A stretch of 57,707 bases of DNA from positions 1 to 57,707 of the IMG/VR virus record IMGVR_UViG_3300025276_000004, one strand, 5' to 3'. Every line of letters begins with the position of its first letter. Positions within the stretch are counted from its first letter, which is position 1. The position numbers were made by a program, and so were the translations under genes. The notes beneath the pieces are model-generated. The model saw only the letters and a program-made list of their open reading frames with translations, was not told the DNA's origin and made no database searches. Positions 8,778 through 16,382 of the stretch are shown piece after piece. Origin of the DNA: a virus.

Positions 8778-10997
8778 TTACTGTTGAGGCATTCCCTCAG
8801 GTTGTGGCATACCACCTGCTTCAGGACTAGCCTGAGGCGCTGGTTGATCACCTGCTATCATAGACTTTGCAACTTCTATAATCTGACTGAAATCAGGACG
8901 CCTAGGTACAGGGGCTCCTTCTTTCATAGCTTTGATATCAATCTCAGCCCATTGTTGAAAGTGCTTATCTATAGAGATAGCTAACTGTTTAGTATTGTCA
9001 TCCACTGTATTTTTAGATTGTGCGTTAGTAAATGTAACATTAGCTTCTGCTAGACTTGCATCGGCTTCAAGTTTACGTTGAGCTAACTCACCATCTTTCT
9101 GAGATTTTTGAGATTGTTGTTGAATAGTTTGAATAGCTTTTTCTTTAAACTCTTCTGTTGTATAGTCTTCTAAATAATCGTTACTGTCCAACCCCATAGA
9201 TTCTAGTAGTTGCGTGGCGATTACAGCAGGTGCTTCAGGTTTTATTACAATACCTTGCCCCGAACTATTTAAACTTGGCAACACTTTACTACCTATCATC
9301 TCAAACTTCTTAATCATATTTTGATTTGAATTTTCTCCAATATCTAAAAAGACTTCTACATCCATCCTAGCTGGAAGAGACATAGGGTCAATATCTGAGA
9401 ACACTCCTTGATAGCTAAACTTTGCGTGAGTCTTTAAACATTTACGCATAGTTTTGTACACGCCTTCACAAAGTCTTTTAATTCCCGTTTCTGCGAAACG
9501 TCTAGCTATATGCTGTATACGTTTCTGAGAGGCAGACTGAACTGCTGCTAACTTCTGCTCACTGTTACCTGATACATACAAGGAATCGTTTAGACCCTGT
9601 GCAGCTTTAGACATACCAGTAGCTTGCTCTTTAATAGTCTGTAAGTGTGCAAGTAGTGGTACAGTCCCTGTGCTAATTGTTTCTGGTGGTAGTGCAGACA
9701 CAGCTCCATTAGGATTACCGTTGGTTGGTATGATTTGCTTTGGCTTCATGTTCTGAAGGGCAGAAAAATCTACAACATTTGGATCAGCTAATTTAGGAGA
9801 GTAGTTTGTTAGGTATGTATTCTCAACGAACCCACGTAAAATTGCAGTAGACGCAAGAGTAGATGACCTTGTGAAGTCAGCTATAGACAAACCATAAAAC
9901 TCATAAGGTATATCGATTGGGGATAGACAAGCAAGAGGTATCATCTCAACGTCTTGTTCGTATAAAATTGTATTTCCAGCAATTATAAAATGCTTAAGTT
10001 CTGCAACTCCATCACCATCCCTATCTACATTAATCCAACACTCTGTAATAGTTACTTCACGATTAGCTTCTAGCTCTGTTACGTCTTGTGTCATACGACC
10101 ACTTTGATAACTTTGACCAGTTACAAGTTTACGGGCTGCAATATCCCCAGCGTAGCTGGTATTACCATCCCATGTACTATCATCTCCAAGCTCATCCCAT
10201 TCATCTTCACCAATAGTACTCGCTACATCAGGCCACATCTTACGGATCTCTGATCTAGTAAGTATGTTTTGTATCCCTACGAAACTTGAATCTTCTATTG
10301 ATTTAGCATCACGAGATATTCTGAAAGCTTCTGGTGCAATGTTCTCAATCTTCACACGAGAGTTATCATTCTTACGGCGAATACGTACATTGACATAGAC
10401 TAGTGTAGCTTCTTGCTCACCTGTCTCTAGGTTTAAATCACCTAGGTCATTTTCATACTCTAGGTTCCCAATGATTTCTACTCCTTCTTCAGCAAGGAGG
10501 ATATCTAATTGCCCTTGAGAAATCTTTTCGTACTCTTCAAATTCGTAGTCAAACCCTTCTACATAGTCCCAACGTATGATACCATTCTTCCAGAGTAGTG
10601 CGCTTTTGATCCATGTTTGGATTAATTCCCACCCATTGTTCTGTTTGAAGATAGCATAGTTTGTAAGCAAAGACGCATCCTTAGAGTTCTTAAAAGCTCC
10701 GGGACTATCGTCATATGGTACAAACCTAGCTAACCTACCATTGTTTAGAAACAAATCTGTAAGGATAGCTGTGTATGCTTCTATAGTTTCTGTAGTTGAA
10801 GTATCTACAATACTAGACACACCCTGAGGTGCTAAGTGATCTGCAGCTACACCTGCGTACTCATACGTAGATCGTTGTCGTTCTAGTGTCATATCAGAAG
10901 AATTTAACCACTCTCCTGTAGACCCCTGTATCCCATAATCAATTAAATTAATTAAGCTTTCGTCAGATACTTTTTCTTTATAACCATTAGATGCCAT
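8778..10997 (-). CDS. Portal protein
   Basis: 739 aa, the size of podovirus portals. It has a long N-terminal alpha/beta wing, a central DKDGDGVAELKHF-like segment around residues 325-345 common in marine-phage portals, a helical 'LRGFVENTYLTNYSPK' stem region and a Gln/Pro-rich C-terminus. It forms the dodecameric DNA entry ring at one vertex and binds terminase and adaptor. Start is coupled by TAATG to a 48-aa gene upstream. Order terminase, portal, scaffold, capsid, adaptor supports the call. Confidence 0.88.
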   Translation of the reverse strand: MASNGYKEKVSDESLINLIDYGIQGSTGEWLNSSDMTLERQRSTYEYAGVAADHLAPQGVSSIVDTSTTETIEAYTAILTDLFLNNGRLARFVPYDDSPGAFKNSKDASLLTNYAIFKQNNGWELIQTWIKSALLWKNGIIRWDYVEGFDYEFEEYEKISQGQLDILLAEEGVEIIGNLEYENDLGDLNLETGEQEATLVYVNVRIRRKNDNSRVKIENIAPEAFRISRDAKSIEDSSFVGIQNILTRSEIRKMWPDVASTIGEDEWDELGDDSTWDGNTSYAGDIAARKLVTGQSYQSGRMTQDVTELEANREVTITECWINVDRDGDGVAELKHFIIAGNTILYEQDVEMIPLACLSPIDIPYEFYGLSIADFTRSSTLASTAILRGFVENTYLTNYSPKLADPNVVDFSALQNMKPKQIIPTNGNPNGAVSALPPETISTGTVPLLAHLQTIKEQATGMSKAAQGLNDSLYVSGNSEQKLAAVQSASQKRIQHIARRFAETGIKRLCEGVYKTMRKCLKTHAKFSYQGVFSDIDPMSLPARMDVEVFLDIGENSNQNMIKKFEMIGSKVLPSLNSSGQGIVIKPEAPAVIATQLLESMGLDSNDYLEDYTTEEFKEKAIQTIQQQSQKSQKDGELAQRKLEADASLAEANVTFTNAQSKNTVDDNTKQLAISIDKHFQQWAEIDIKAMKEGAPVPRRPDFSQIIEVAKSMIAGDQPAPQASPEAGGMPQPEGMPQQ

Positions 10998-11143
10998 TAT
11001 AATGAACCCCTGCCTGTAAGTATTTCTTTTGAGTCAGCCAAGTCTGCATAGTCGTAATCTTTGTTACCTGCTTTTATGACTGGCTTTTCCTTTTTAGGTT
11101 TTGGTTCTTTCTTATCTTGTGCTTCTGTTTCAATAAATCGCAT
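10997..11143 (-). CDS. Hypothetical 48-aa protein coupled to portal
   Basis: A small ORF with ATG at 11143 preceded by GGAGGGAG and ending TAATG on the portal start. The product is charged, with a Lys/Pro-rich centre (KKEPKPKKEKPVIK). No homology recognised. Strong ribosome-binding site and perfect coupling make it a likely real gene. Confidence 0.6.
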   Translation of the reverse strand: MRFIETEAQDKKEPKPKKEKPVIKAGNKDYDYADLADSKEILTGRGSL

Positions 11144-11201
11144 AGCTCCCTCCGTGGGTCTAACTAACTAACTATGGGGCCATGCCCTTAATTCCTTACT
11201 A

Positions 11202-11321
11202 TTAAAATAATTCCTTACCTTTTAAGTAATCGTTACATCTTTTACCTTTTAAATACTTAGGTATATTATTATCACTGTATCTATATGCTAATCTTTCAAG
11301 CCAATCTAGGATTCTTTTCAT
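11202..11321 (-). CDS. Hypothetical 39-aa basic protein
   Basis: ATG at 11321 has a GAGGGAG ribosome-binding site 4 bases upstream. The product (MKRILDWLERLAYRYSDNN...) begins with an amphipathic helix and is basic. No family recognised. The 58 bases between its stop and the next gene show no clear element. Confidence 0.5.
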   Translation of the reverse strand: MKRILDWLERLAYRYSDNNIPKYLKGKRCNDYLKGKELF

Positions 11322-11328
11322 TGCTCCC

Positions 11329-11640
11329 TCACTTCTTTTTTACTAAGTTTGAAACCCCCATGAACACAGAGACTACACCAGCGACAGATACAAAGTATAT
11401 AGAGGCCATACTTCCTATGATTTCTGATGCTTGGTTCAAACCAAGAGCACCAGTGCCAACAACCCCAAAAGGGTAGAGCAACATTCCCCATAGAGCAAAC
11501 CAAGCCATCTTCCTGATTTGATCTCTATGAGCGTCATCATCTTCTATACGCCTACGCTTATCATCTAAGAGTAAGGCATCCCATTCGGGTTTTTCAATTG
11601 CCCCTGTGTTGTTAGTATCTGCTTGAGCGAATGTGTTCAT
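11329..11640 (-). CDS. Putative holin-like membrane protein with EF-hand loop
   Basis: 103 aa. Residues 8-19 (DTNNTGAIEKPE) fit a calcium-binding EF-hand loop (D-x-N-x-T-G-x-I-x-x-x-E). An Arg-rich turn follows, then two hydrophobic helices (about 46-66 and 74-98, MAWFALWGMLLYPFGVVG and IYFVSVAGVVSVFMGV). Marine phages encode similar RR-then-membrane proteins of unknown function, sometimes called holin. Role in lysis is inferred from topology only. Confidence 0.6.
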   Translation of the reverse strand: MNTFAQADTNNTGAIEKPEWDALLLDDKRRRIEDDDAHRDQIRKMAWFALWGMLLYPFGVVGTGALGLNQASEIIGSMASIYFVSVAGVVSVFMGVSNLVKKK

Positions 11641-11667
11641 TTATTTTTACAGCTGTTATCACAGCAC

Positions 11668-11817
11668 TCACATCTTAGTCTTAGGCTTTTTATGAACCAG
11701 AAACTTACTGTTTTTGGTATGAGTAGCACCTGACATAACTTTTCCTTTAGCGTTTTTATGAGTTGGGCCTTTGTGTTCTTTACCGTTTGGTAGATAGTGT
11801 TTAGATGTAGCACCCAT
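11668..11817 (-). CDS. Small basic conserved protein
   Basis: 49 aa using ATG 11817, which has a perfect AGGAGGG site just upstream; the longer reading from 11868 would cross that site and is rejected. The product is Lys/His-rich with GATSKHYLPNGKEHKGPTHK, a pattern seen in marine phage small proteins. Probably nucleic-acid binding; function unknown. Lies about 90 bases downstream of a phage promoter. Confidence 0.6.
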   Translation of the reverse strand: MGATSKHYLPNGKEHKGPTHKNAKGKVMSGATHTKNSKFLVHKKPKTKM

Positions 11818-11901
11818 TATACCCTCCTGTTTGTGTGAATTAAGTGGTGGTTTACCTGCCGCGACCACCAGCGCGTTATGAGGACAATGCAGGAAACTTT
11901 G

Positions 11902-11923
11902 TTCTCTATAAGGAACTTAGAAA
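11902..11923 (-). promoter_or_regulatory. Phage RNA polymerase promoter, copy 1
   Basis: Minus-strand TTTCTAAGTTCCTTATAGAGAA, one of five near-identical elements whose TATAG(G/A)G end mimics the T7 initiation site. Predicted first base is at 11906. It would transcribe the 49-aa gene, small membrane genes and then portal and head genes. Confidence 0.65.
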
Positions 11924-11925
11924 AC

Positions 11926-12093
11926 CTAGGCATAACCATAGTATACCTTTGCGTATTCATTGTTCTCATCAATCTCTACCATGTCATGTGGAACTCTTCC
12001 ATCTACCCAGTACTCTAGTACTTCATCATGAAATTCTTCTTCTAAATCCACATAGTTTCGTCTGGTTCCCACTCTGATATTCGTTCTGTCCAT
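11926..12093 (-). CDS. Hypothetical acidic 55-aa protein
   Basis: Started at ATG 12093, which has an AAGGAAT site and lies inside the 3' end of the terminase gene (52-base overlap). The product is acidic (EEEFHDEVLEYWVDGR, EIDENNEY) with several Trp/Tyr. The longer open frame from 12147 would overlap terminase by over 100 bases and has a weaker start. Function unknown. Confidence 0.6.
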   Translation of the reverse strand: MDRTNIRVGTRRNYVDLEEEFHDEVLEYWVDGRVPHDMVEIDENNEYAKVYYGYA

Positions 12094-13694
12094 GATACAT
12101 TCCTTGTGTTTAATTTGTCCCAGTGTGTACGCAATACCTCTGCACATATAGCTAGAGCAATAACTGTATCGTCATAACATCCGGGAGCAGCCTCAGTTTT
12201 CCCACTTGCAGTGGCAATGTAATCTTTAAGTTCCCTTATTAATATAGGGGCTGGTATCATTATATCTTCATTATCTATGAGATTCTTTAAGTTGCCTATG
12301 ATTACTGGCTTAGACGCAGAGGTTGTCCTAAACCCTAGTCTCATACCTTCTTCATTAGACACATTAGCCATCTTGGTTTGTTTATACAAGTTAAGATAGC
12401 CCATCTGTTCTAGTTTCTGTAGTGTAGCTATACCCATCGAATTAGACTCTACTGCTAAGAAAGCATTGTTGTAGTATCTGCCTAGATAGAAAAGCAATTC
12501 ACCCCACATACTAGGATCAATCCTGTTATTGCGGTACACAGCTACAATTTCATAGCTATTGTTCATAACAACTGCAGCACTGTAGTCCTGACCTACTCCT
12601 AAAGAGACATCAGCTCCTATAACGTAGGGCTCTTCCCACTTTGGGTAGCTGTAGATAGAGAGATTACCCTCTCTGTTCTCATCAAACATCTTACTGGATG
12701 GGTCCCAATCACTACGCCTCTGTTCTGGCCTAGGTATTAGAGAGTTTAGTTTCTCAATATTAAATACATTAGAACCAGACACAATAAATGCTTCGTCTGC
12801 TGTAGCAGGGTACTCCTGTTGGAACTTAAGCTTACCACCCTCGGCAATCTTTAAGCGCCTCCAGTAGATTTGATCAACATCTAATCCGTAGTTCTCTACA
12901 ATCTCTTCTTCTTCTATCGTTAACTCCATCCCTTCAGGAGCTGTACGTCTATATTCACTTGTTATAAACCAAGGTAAGAAGATTGGTAGGTATTCATTCT
13001 CCCCAGCCACAGCTCCCTTCCATAATCTATAGAATTCTCCTTGAGCACCATTAGCAGTGGACTCTAGTATAACCTCTGTACCTTCAGCTTGTGAGATCCC
13101 TTGGAATAATCCAGCAAGTATCTTCTCATCGTGGGTCCAGAAGGCGATTTCGGAGAGGTGAGCGATAGTTGGGGTTGTACCTCTACCTGCCTCAGGTGAA
13201 CCAGCTGTATATAACCTATAAGAACCAACAGCATCCCTATCTTTGTATGCAGGTGATTGGATTTTAATCTCTTTAGCGTTAGACGTAATCTCATGTGGTA
13301 CTAAGTTACCCTCCATGTTTCTAATTAGGTTCTTTGACATACTGAATAGTGCATCAGACGTAGCTGAGTCATGTGCCATAACCACAGATCTAGAGTGAGG
13401 GGAGAAGTAGGACTTCCAAAAGACCCTACCAGCACAGTATGTTGATATACCTTGCTGCCTAGCCTTTAATATAATAGCCCTAACCCTACCAGTACGCTTG
13501 AATTGCTCATCCAAAGCCTCTGTTATCTGCTTCTGACACTCATTAAATGTAAAAGGTATGAACCCTAGGCTAGTATTCTTAGTAATTATCTTGATTTGTT
13601 CTTGAGCAAAGGAGGAGAAGTCCCCCTCGTACCCTTTTAGTTTATTCCTTTTCTCTTTTTCTTTAAGAAGAGACATTATCTCTTTGTTATCCAT
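12042..13694 (-). CDS. Terminase large subunit
   Basis: 550 aa. Walker A-like LKARQQGIST at about residues 77-86, Walker B region TIAHLSEIAFW near 184-194, coupling motif ESTANG near 216, then the RNase H-like nuclease domain with YVIGADVSLG (acidic Asp) and a second acidic cluster YDDTVIA near 520. It powers DNA translocation into the procapsid and cuts the concatemer. A T7-like promoter starts 26 bases upstream of its ATG, so it is probably late expressed as first gene of the leftward arm. Confidence 0.92.
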   Translation of the reverse strand: MDNKEIMSLLKEKEKRNKLKGYEGDFSSFAQEQIKIITKNTSLGFIPFTFNECQKQITEALDEQFKRTGRVRAIILKARQQGISTYCAGRVFWKSYFSPHSRSVVMAHDSATSDALFSMSKNLIRNMEGNLVPHEITSNAKEIKIQSPAYKDRDAVGSYRLYTAGSPEAGRGTTPTIAHLSEIAFWTHDEKILAGLFQGISQAEGTEVILESTANGAQGEFYRLWKGAVAGENEYLPIFLPWFITSEYRRTAPEGMELTIEEEEIVENYGLDVDQIYWRRLKIAEGGKLKFQQEYPATADEAFIVSGSNVFNIEKLNSLIPRPEQRRSDWDPSSKMFDENREGNLSIYSYPKWEEPYVIGADVSLGVGQDYSAAVVMNNSYEIVAVYRNNRIDPSMWGELLFYLGRYYNNAFLAVESNSMGIATLQKLEQMGYLNLYKQTKMANVSNEEGMRLGFRTTSASKPVIIGNLKNLIDNEDIMIPAPILIRELKDYIATASGKTEAAPGCYDDTVIALAICAEVLRTHWDKLNTRNVSWTERISEWEPDETMWI

Positions 13695-13715
13695 CTCTAT
13701 CCCCTATGTTGCATT

Positions 13716-13737
13716 GTCCCTATAAGGGACTTAGAGT
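13716..13737 (-). promoter_or_regulatory. Phage RNA polymerase promoter, copy 2 (terminase)
   Basis: Minus-strand ACTCTAAGTCCCTTATAGGG with predicted first base at 13720, giving a 26-base leader before terminase. Relative to the other copies T to C and A to G changes keep an inverted TCCC/GGGA symmetry around TATAA. Confidence 0.75.
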
Positions 13738-14041
13738 GAATACTGTAGTATTTTTTAGAATTGTAGGTATCTGTAGGAGGTTTGGGGACACCCTCGGAGC
13801 TGAGAGAGACATAAGAATGACTTATTATTTCAGGTATACCCTTATTTAATTCAGTACCCCCCTATTAAGCTCTGTTAATCATTCAATTCAATAGAGATCC
13901 CTAGTCGGGATCAGGTTTCTTTAGTCTTTCTTAAGGGTGGGCTCTTAGAGGCTCCCTCAGTTGTCTAATCAACGTAGGTACTGTGAGGTTCCCTGAGAGT
14001 ATTAGGGATCTGAGAGGATCTCTAAGGGAGTCTAAGGGGGG

Positions 14042-14051
14042 TGTGATCACA
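14042..14051. promoter_or_regulatory. 10-bp perfect palindrome TGTGATCACA
   Basis: Looks like a CRP/FNR-type half-site pair without spacer, adjacent to a tandem TACTGTAAGA repeat. Possible operator; length alone makes chance occurrence possible. Confidence 0.3.
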
Positions 14052-14113
14052 TAGACCTTAGCGAGACTGTTGGTGTACTGTAAGATACTGTAAGAGACAC
14101 TGTGGGGAACCTG

Positions 14114-14136
14114 TTCTCTAAGTTCCTTATAGGAAG
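14114..14136 (+). promoter_or_regulatory. Phage RNA polymerase promoter, copy 3 (rightward arm)
   Basis: Plus-strand TTCTCTAAGTTCCTTATAGG with predicted first base at 14132. It is the only copy on the plus strand and lies upstream of the whole early/replication arm, which it could re-transcribe once the phage polymerase is made. Confidence 0.75.
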
Positions 14137-14260
14137 AAGTCCTCCAGTCCCCCCATTAGGTTACTATATATCTATCTATAGTCTATCTCTTAGAACTCTC
14201 CCAGGGCTTGTAGCAACTGTAAGGGTAGACACAACACTAGTCTCTGTATGGATAGTCAGT

Positions 14261-14283
14261 AATCTGCCCACGGGGGTCAGATT
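14261..14283 (+). promoter_or_regulatory. Loop-conserved hairpin 1 (candidate hairpin promoter)
   Basis: Arms AATCTG/CAGATT enclosing CCCACGGGGGT, then an AT-rich flank with TTTAGGAAGAATT. First of four related plus-strand hairpins. It lies 39 bases before the first rightward gene, with no plus-strand gene before it, so a terminator role is unlikely. Confidence 0.6.
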
Positions 14284-14321
14284 TAGGAAGAATTAATTAT
14301 CTCTCTTGAAAGGAGAACACT

Positions 14322-14570
14322 ATGATTAAGCTTCCAAGACATACAACAGACTGGTTTGGCAAAACACTAACTCTCCAATGGACTGGTGGGTATGGACAAA
14401 TCTGCAACGAGAAGTTCTTCGTGGAATTCGAAGATCCATACTCACACTACGAAGGAATATGCTTCAGTGATGGTGAGGAATTAACAGAATCAAAGCTACG
14501 ATTCACTGCTATCTCAGAAGATAGTGAAATGATCACAGTGGTTTTGGTTGAAGATGGTAAAACATTCTAG
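14322..14570 (+). CDS. Early hypothetical protein
   Basis: 82 aa, acidic, beta-rich, no membrane segment; contains SHYEGICFSDGEELTESKL. First gene of the rightward arm, with a GAAAGGAG site 7 bases upstream. No family recognised. Early position suggests host takeover, but nothing in the sequence shows how. Confidence 0.7.
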   Translation: MIKLPRHTTDWFGKTLTLQWTGGYGQICNEKFFVEFEDPYSHYEGICFSDGEELTESKLRFTAISEDSEMITVVLVEDGKTF

Positions 14571-14583
14571 AAAGGAATGAACT

Positions 14584-14790
14584 ATGGTATACTTATGTAA
14601 ACCATCACCTATCTCTGGTGAAAGTACGTGCATGACATTCGATATCAGTCAAATGGTATTCGATGATTGCTATGTTTCATGGTCAGAAGGCGCACTAATA
14701 CAGGATGCCTTTCCTATGCTTAATGCAGACGAGCGTGAGTTCCTTATGACAGGAATGACTGTCGCTGATTGGGATAGGGTGTTGTCATGA
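14584..14790 (+). CDS. Conserved early phage protein
   Basis: 68 aa. The C-terminal half (ALIQDAFPMLNADEREFLMTGMT then a W) follows a pattern very common in small early proteins of many phages, where it is of unknown function. A GAAAGGAATGA site precedes the start. Its stop overlaps the next tiny gene. Confidence 0.7.
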   Translation: MVYLCKPSPISGESTCMTFDISQMVFDDCYVSWSEGALIQDAFPMLNADEREFLMTGMTVADWDRVLS

Positions 14791-14867
14791 TGGAACTATT
14801 ACTTCTCTTGGGAACCTTCGGGTTCTCAATCGCATGGTGCTTATTCTTATATGTACCTCTAGATTAA
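14787..14867 (+). CDS. 26-aa single-pass membrane peptide
   Basis: Starts ATGATG overlapping the upstream stop. The product is almost entirely a transmembrane helix (LLLLLGTFGFSIAWCLFLYV). Followed directly by a stem-loop. One of four such tiny membrane peptides in this arm. Confidence 0.5.
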   Translation: MMELLLLLGTFGFSIAWCLFLYVPLD

Positions 14868-14901
14868 ACTAGCAAAGGCAGTTGAGATTGCCTTTCGTAG
14901 T
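14868..14901 (+). other. Intercistronic stem-loop
   Basis: Outer ACTA/TAGT and inner AAAGGCA/TGCCTTT arms (11 pairs, two mismatches, 8-base loop) directly after a stop codon. Followed by TCTAATTTAA, not a T-run, so it resembles an mRNA-processing hairpin more than a terminator. Confidence 0.5.
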
Positions 14902-14932
14902 CTAATTTAACAACTCTTGAAAGGAGTAAACA

Positions 14933-15112
14933 ATGGCTAGTGAGGATGGCTACAGTATGACTGTGGTAATGCAAGAAATAGATGGAGGTAAAGTAACTAC
15001 TCTCTTCTATCGTCTTAATGATACTAACAATTTAATTGATCCAATCATTGAGGGTTGGAAAACTGCTGGGTATGACATTCTGTCTATCGGCTTTGTGAAA
15101 GGAAGTAGATAA
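14933..15112 (+). CDS. Early hypothetical 59-aa protein
   Basis: A clear AAAGGAG site lies 7 bases upstream of ATG 14933. The product (MASEDGYSMTVVMQEIDGG...) is a compact alpha/beta sequence ending AGYDILSIGFVKGSR. No family recognised. Confidence 0.6.
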   Translation: MASEDGYSMTVVMQEIDGGKVTTLFYRLNDTNNLIDPIIEGWKTAGYDILSIGFVKGSR

Positions 15113-15114
15113 TA

Positions 15115-15360
15115 ATGAAAGACATGAACAGATTACGACTCAAGCTAACTCGTAACTACGAACTTTCTATAATTCAACCTAAAGAAACTATCACTATTGA
15201 GATAGCTCTGATAAATCCAGAAGGAGACATTGAAGAATTTTCATCTGCGTTGTTTGAAGAACCTGATCAAGTACATCAGAATCTATCAGCGCAACAATTA
15301 ATTACAGCTATCCACAGAGCTGAAGACCATATCAGAAGGAGTAACACATATGGCAACTAA
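15115..15360 (+). CDS. Early hypothetical protein
   Basis: 81 aa, two bases after the previous stop, so translated by re-initiation (GAAAGGAAGTAG upstream). Beta-rich N-terminus, helical end (QQLITAIHRAEDHIRR). Function unknown. Confidence 0.6.
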   Translation: MKDMNRLRLKLTRNYELSIIQPKETITIEIALINPEGDIEEFSSALFEEPDQVHQNLSAQQLITAIHRAEDHIRRSNTYGN

Positions 15361-15460
15361 TAAAAACGAAGCTATTAAAGCTACTATGTCTAAGTATCCT
15401 GAAATGAATAAGGCAACTGCAACTTACTACGTTGAAGAAGTCTTGGGGTACTTCAAGTGA
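15350..15460 (+). CDS. 36-aa helical protein
   Basis: ATG 15350 has AGAAGGAG 9 bases upstream, inside the end of the previous gene. The product MATNKNEAIKATMSKYPEM... is helical. Ends AAGTGA, where the next gene's GTG start overlaps the stop. Confidence 0.5.
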   Translation: MATNKNEAIKATMSKYPEMNKATATYYVEEVLGYFK

Positions 15461-15555
15461 TAGGGTGGCTATTCATAACCGCTTGGTTGGTCTTTTGCAT
15501 ATGGTATGCTTGGGATCACTATCAGGAACTAATAGGCAATCGTCCTAAACACTAA
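15457..15555 (+). CDS. 32-aa membrane peptide with GTG start
   Basis: GTG at 15457 overlaps the TGA of the upstream gene. The product has a Trp-rich transmembrane helix (IGWLFITAWLVFCIWYAW) and a polar tail. Likely coupled translation; function unknown. Confidence 0.45.
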   Translation: MIGWLFITAWLVFCIWYAWDHYQELIGNRPKH

Positions 15556-15568
15556 AGGGATCTCTTGG

Positions 15569-15591
15569 AATCTGACCACAGGGGTCAGATT
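15569..15591 (+). promoter_or_regulatory. Loop-conserved hairpin 2 (candidate hairpin promoter)
   Basis: Nine-pair perfect arms AATCTGACC/GGTCAGATT around loop ACAGG, then TTTAAAAGATTTTTT. Lies 44 bases before the SSB start. The loop is identical to that at 20990-21012 while the arm differs by paired changes. Confidence 0.65.
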
Positions 15592-15635
15592 TTAAAAGAT
15601 TTTTTAATCTACATCCATATAAAAGGAATATAACT

Positions 15636-16139
15636 ATGGAATTCACTCCACGTAATTATTTGATCAAAGATGTTTATGCAGACTTCGCTAGGCTGTCCAC
15701 TCCTAAAGAGGGCTTAACTCCGGGCAAAAAGCAGTTTGAGGTAAAACTCCGCTTTAAGTCTAAGGAAGCAGCTGATGAAGCTGAGAAGCAACATCTTATT
15801 GTTAAGACTGATCCTCAAGGCGAACGCTATGTATCAGTCAAACGTAACGAGCTACGTGCCAATGGTGAGCCAAACGGGCCACCACGGGTTGTCAATGGTA
15901 ACAACCAAGAGATCGATTCCACAAAGATCGGCAATGGTTCTACTGTAAACGTCATCTTGTACCAGTTTGCTTACGATATGAATAACCGCAAGGGAATCTT
16001 CAGTTCTCTTACAGCTGTTCAAGTAACAGACCTCGTTGAGTACACTGGTGGTGCTAACAGCATGGACTTTGATATTGTCGGTGGTGGTACTGTTGCCCCT
16101 AGTGACAACGCTGGTGCTGGTGCTGACGAACTCTTCTAA
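15636..16139 (+). CDS. Single-stranded DNA-binding protein (T7 gp2.5-like)
   Basis: 167 aa. The core GNGSTVNVILYQFAYDMNNRKGIFSSLTAVQVTDLVEY (residues about 109-147, OB-fold strands) matches the phage SSB family that includes T7 gp2.5. The Asp-rich flexible C-terminus ends in Phe (ADELF), the usual polymerase- and primase-contacting tail. It coats ssDNA during replication. Own AAAAGGAATATA site and an upstream hairpin suggest independent strong expression. Confidence 0.8.
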   Translation: MEFTPRNYLIKDVYADFARLSTPKEGLTPGKKQFEVKLRFKSKEAADEAEKQHLIVKTDPQGERYVSVKRNELRANGEPNGPPRVVNGNNQEIDSTKIGNGSTVNVILYQFAYDMNNRKGIFSSLTAVQVTDLVEYTGGANSMDFDIVGGGTVAPSDNAGAGADELF

Positions 16140-16173
16140 CCCCTCAAGACCTGAGCAAGTCTATAAACTGCTT

Positions 16174-16295
16174 ATTTATTATTGTGAGTAGTCATCTAAG
16201 TACTTGTAGACCACATCCCAGTAGGGCAATGCTTCCAATAGGGAGATAGAACGTAGGTATCACACAAGATGTTCTGGCTACTCTCAATAGTAAAT
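16174..16295 (+). ncRNA. Candidate structured RNA with 21-bp closing stem
   Basis: Bases 16174-16194 pair with 16275-16295 (21 positions, one T-T mismatch, two G-T wobbles). Inside, ACATC 16213-16217 pairs with GATGT 16268-16272, and three small hairpins follow: CCC/GGG at 16217-16226 (sharing one base with the inner stem), CTTCC/GGGAG at 16232-16245 and GATA/TATC at 16245-16261. No convincing ORF. It sits 34 bases after the SSB stop and just ahead of a hairpin with T-run. Could be a small RNA, an RNase III target or an mRNA end element. Confidence 0.55.
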
Positions 16296-16303
16296 TCTCA
16301 TAT

Positions 16304-16371
16304 AAACCCTAGCTGACGCCTTTGAACCCTTCCTCCTTTCAGGTTCATAGTCCAGCTAGGGTTTATTTTTT
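16304..16371 (+). terminator. Rho-independent-type terminator after SSB
   Basis: Arms AAACCCTAGCTG (16304-16315) and CAGCTAGGGTTT (16353-16364) pair perfectly, with a second hairpin TGAACC/GGTTCA in the loop, followed by ATTTTTT. It would end transcripts carrying SSB and the structured RNA. Confidence 0.75.
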
Positions 16372-16382
16372 CTCAGAAAGGA

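Larger units (their letters stand above)
13695..14321. promoter_or_regulatory. Divergent control region between the two arms
   Basis: 627 gene-free bases between the leftward terminase and the rightward early genes. It holds a leftward promoter at 13720, a rightward promoter at 14132, a stem-loop with arms GATCCC/GGGATC at 13896-13912, the perfect palindrome TGTGATCACA at 14042-14051, a tandem TACTGTAAGA repeat at 14076-14095 and the loop-conserved hairpin at 14261. A run of short GGATCT/CTAAGGG repeats lies at 13995-14040. No convincing sigma70 promoter was seen. It is the obvious candidate for early entry or origin functions. Confidence 0.7.

Noticed and set aside
11817-11933. Minus-strand 38-codon frame starting ATGCCTAGG and ending on the next start (TAATG)
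   Set aside because: Tempting because of the coupling, but its first codons are the promoter element itself and the sequence is not protein-like; kept only as a low-probability gene.
14102-14296. Open plus-strand frame of 64 codons in the divergent region
   Set aside because: It is made of the promoter at 14114-14136 and the hairpin at 14261, has no ribosome-binding site and no protein-like composition.
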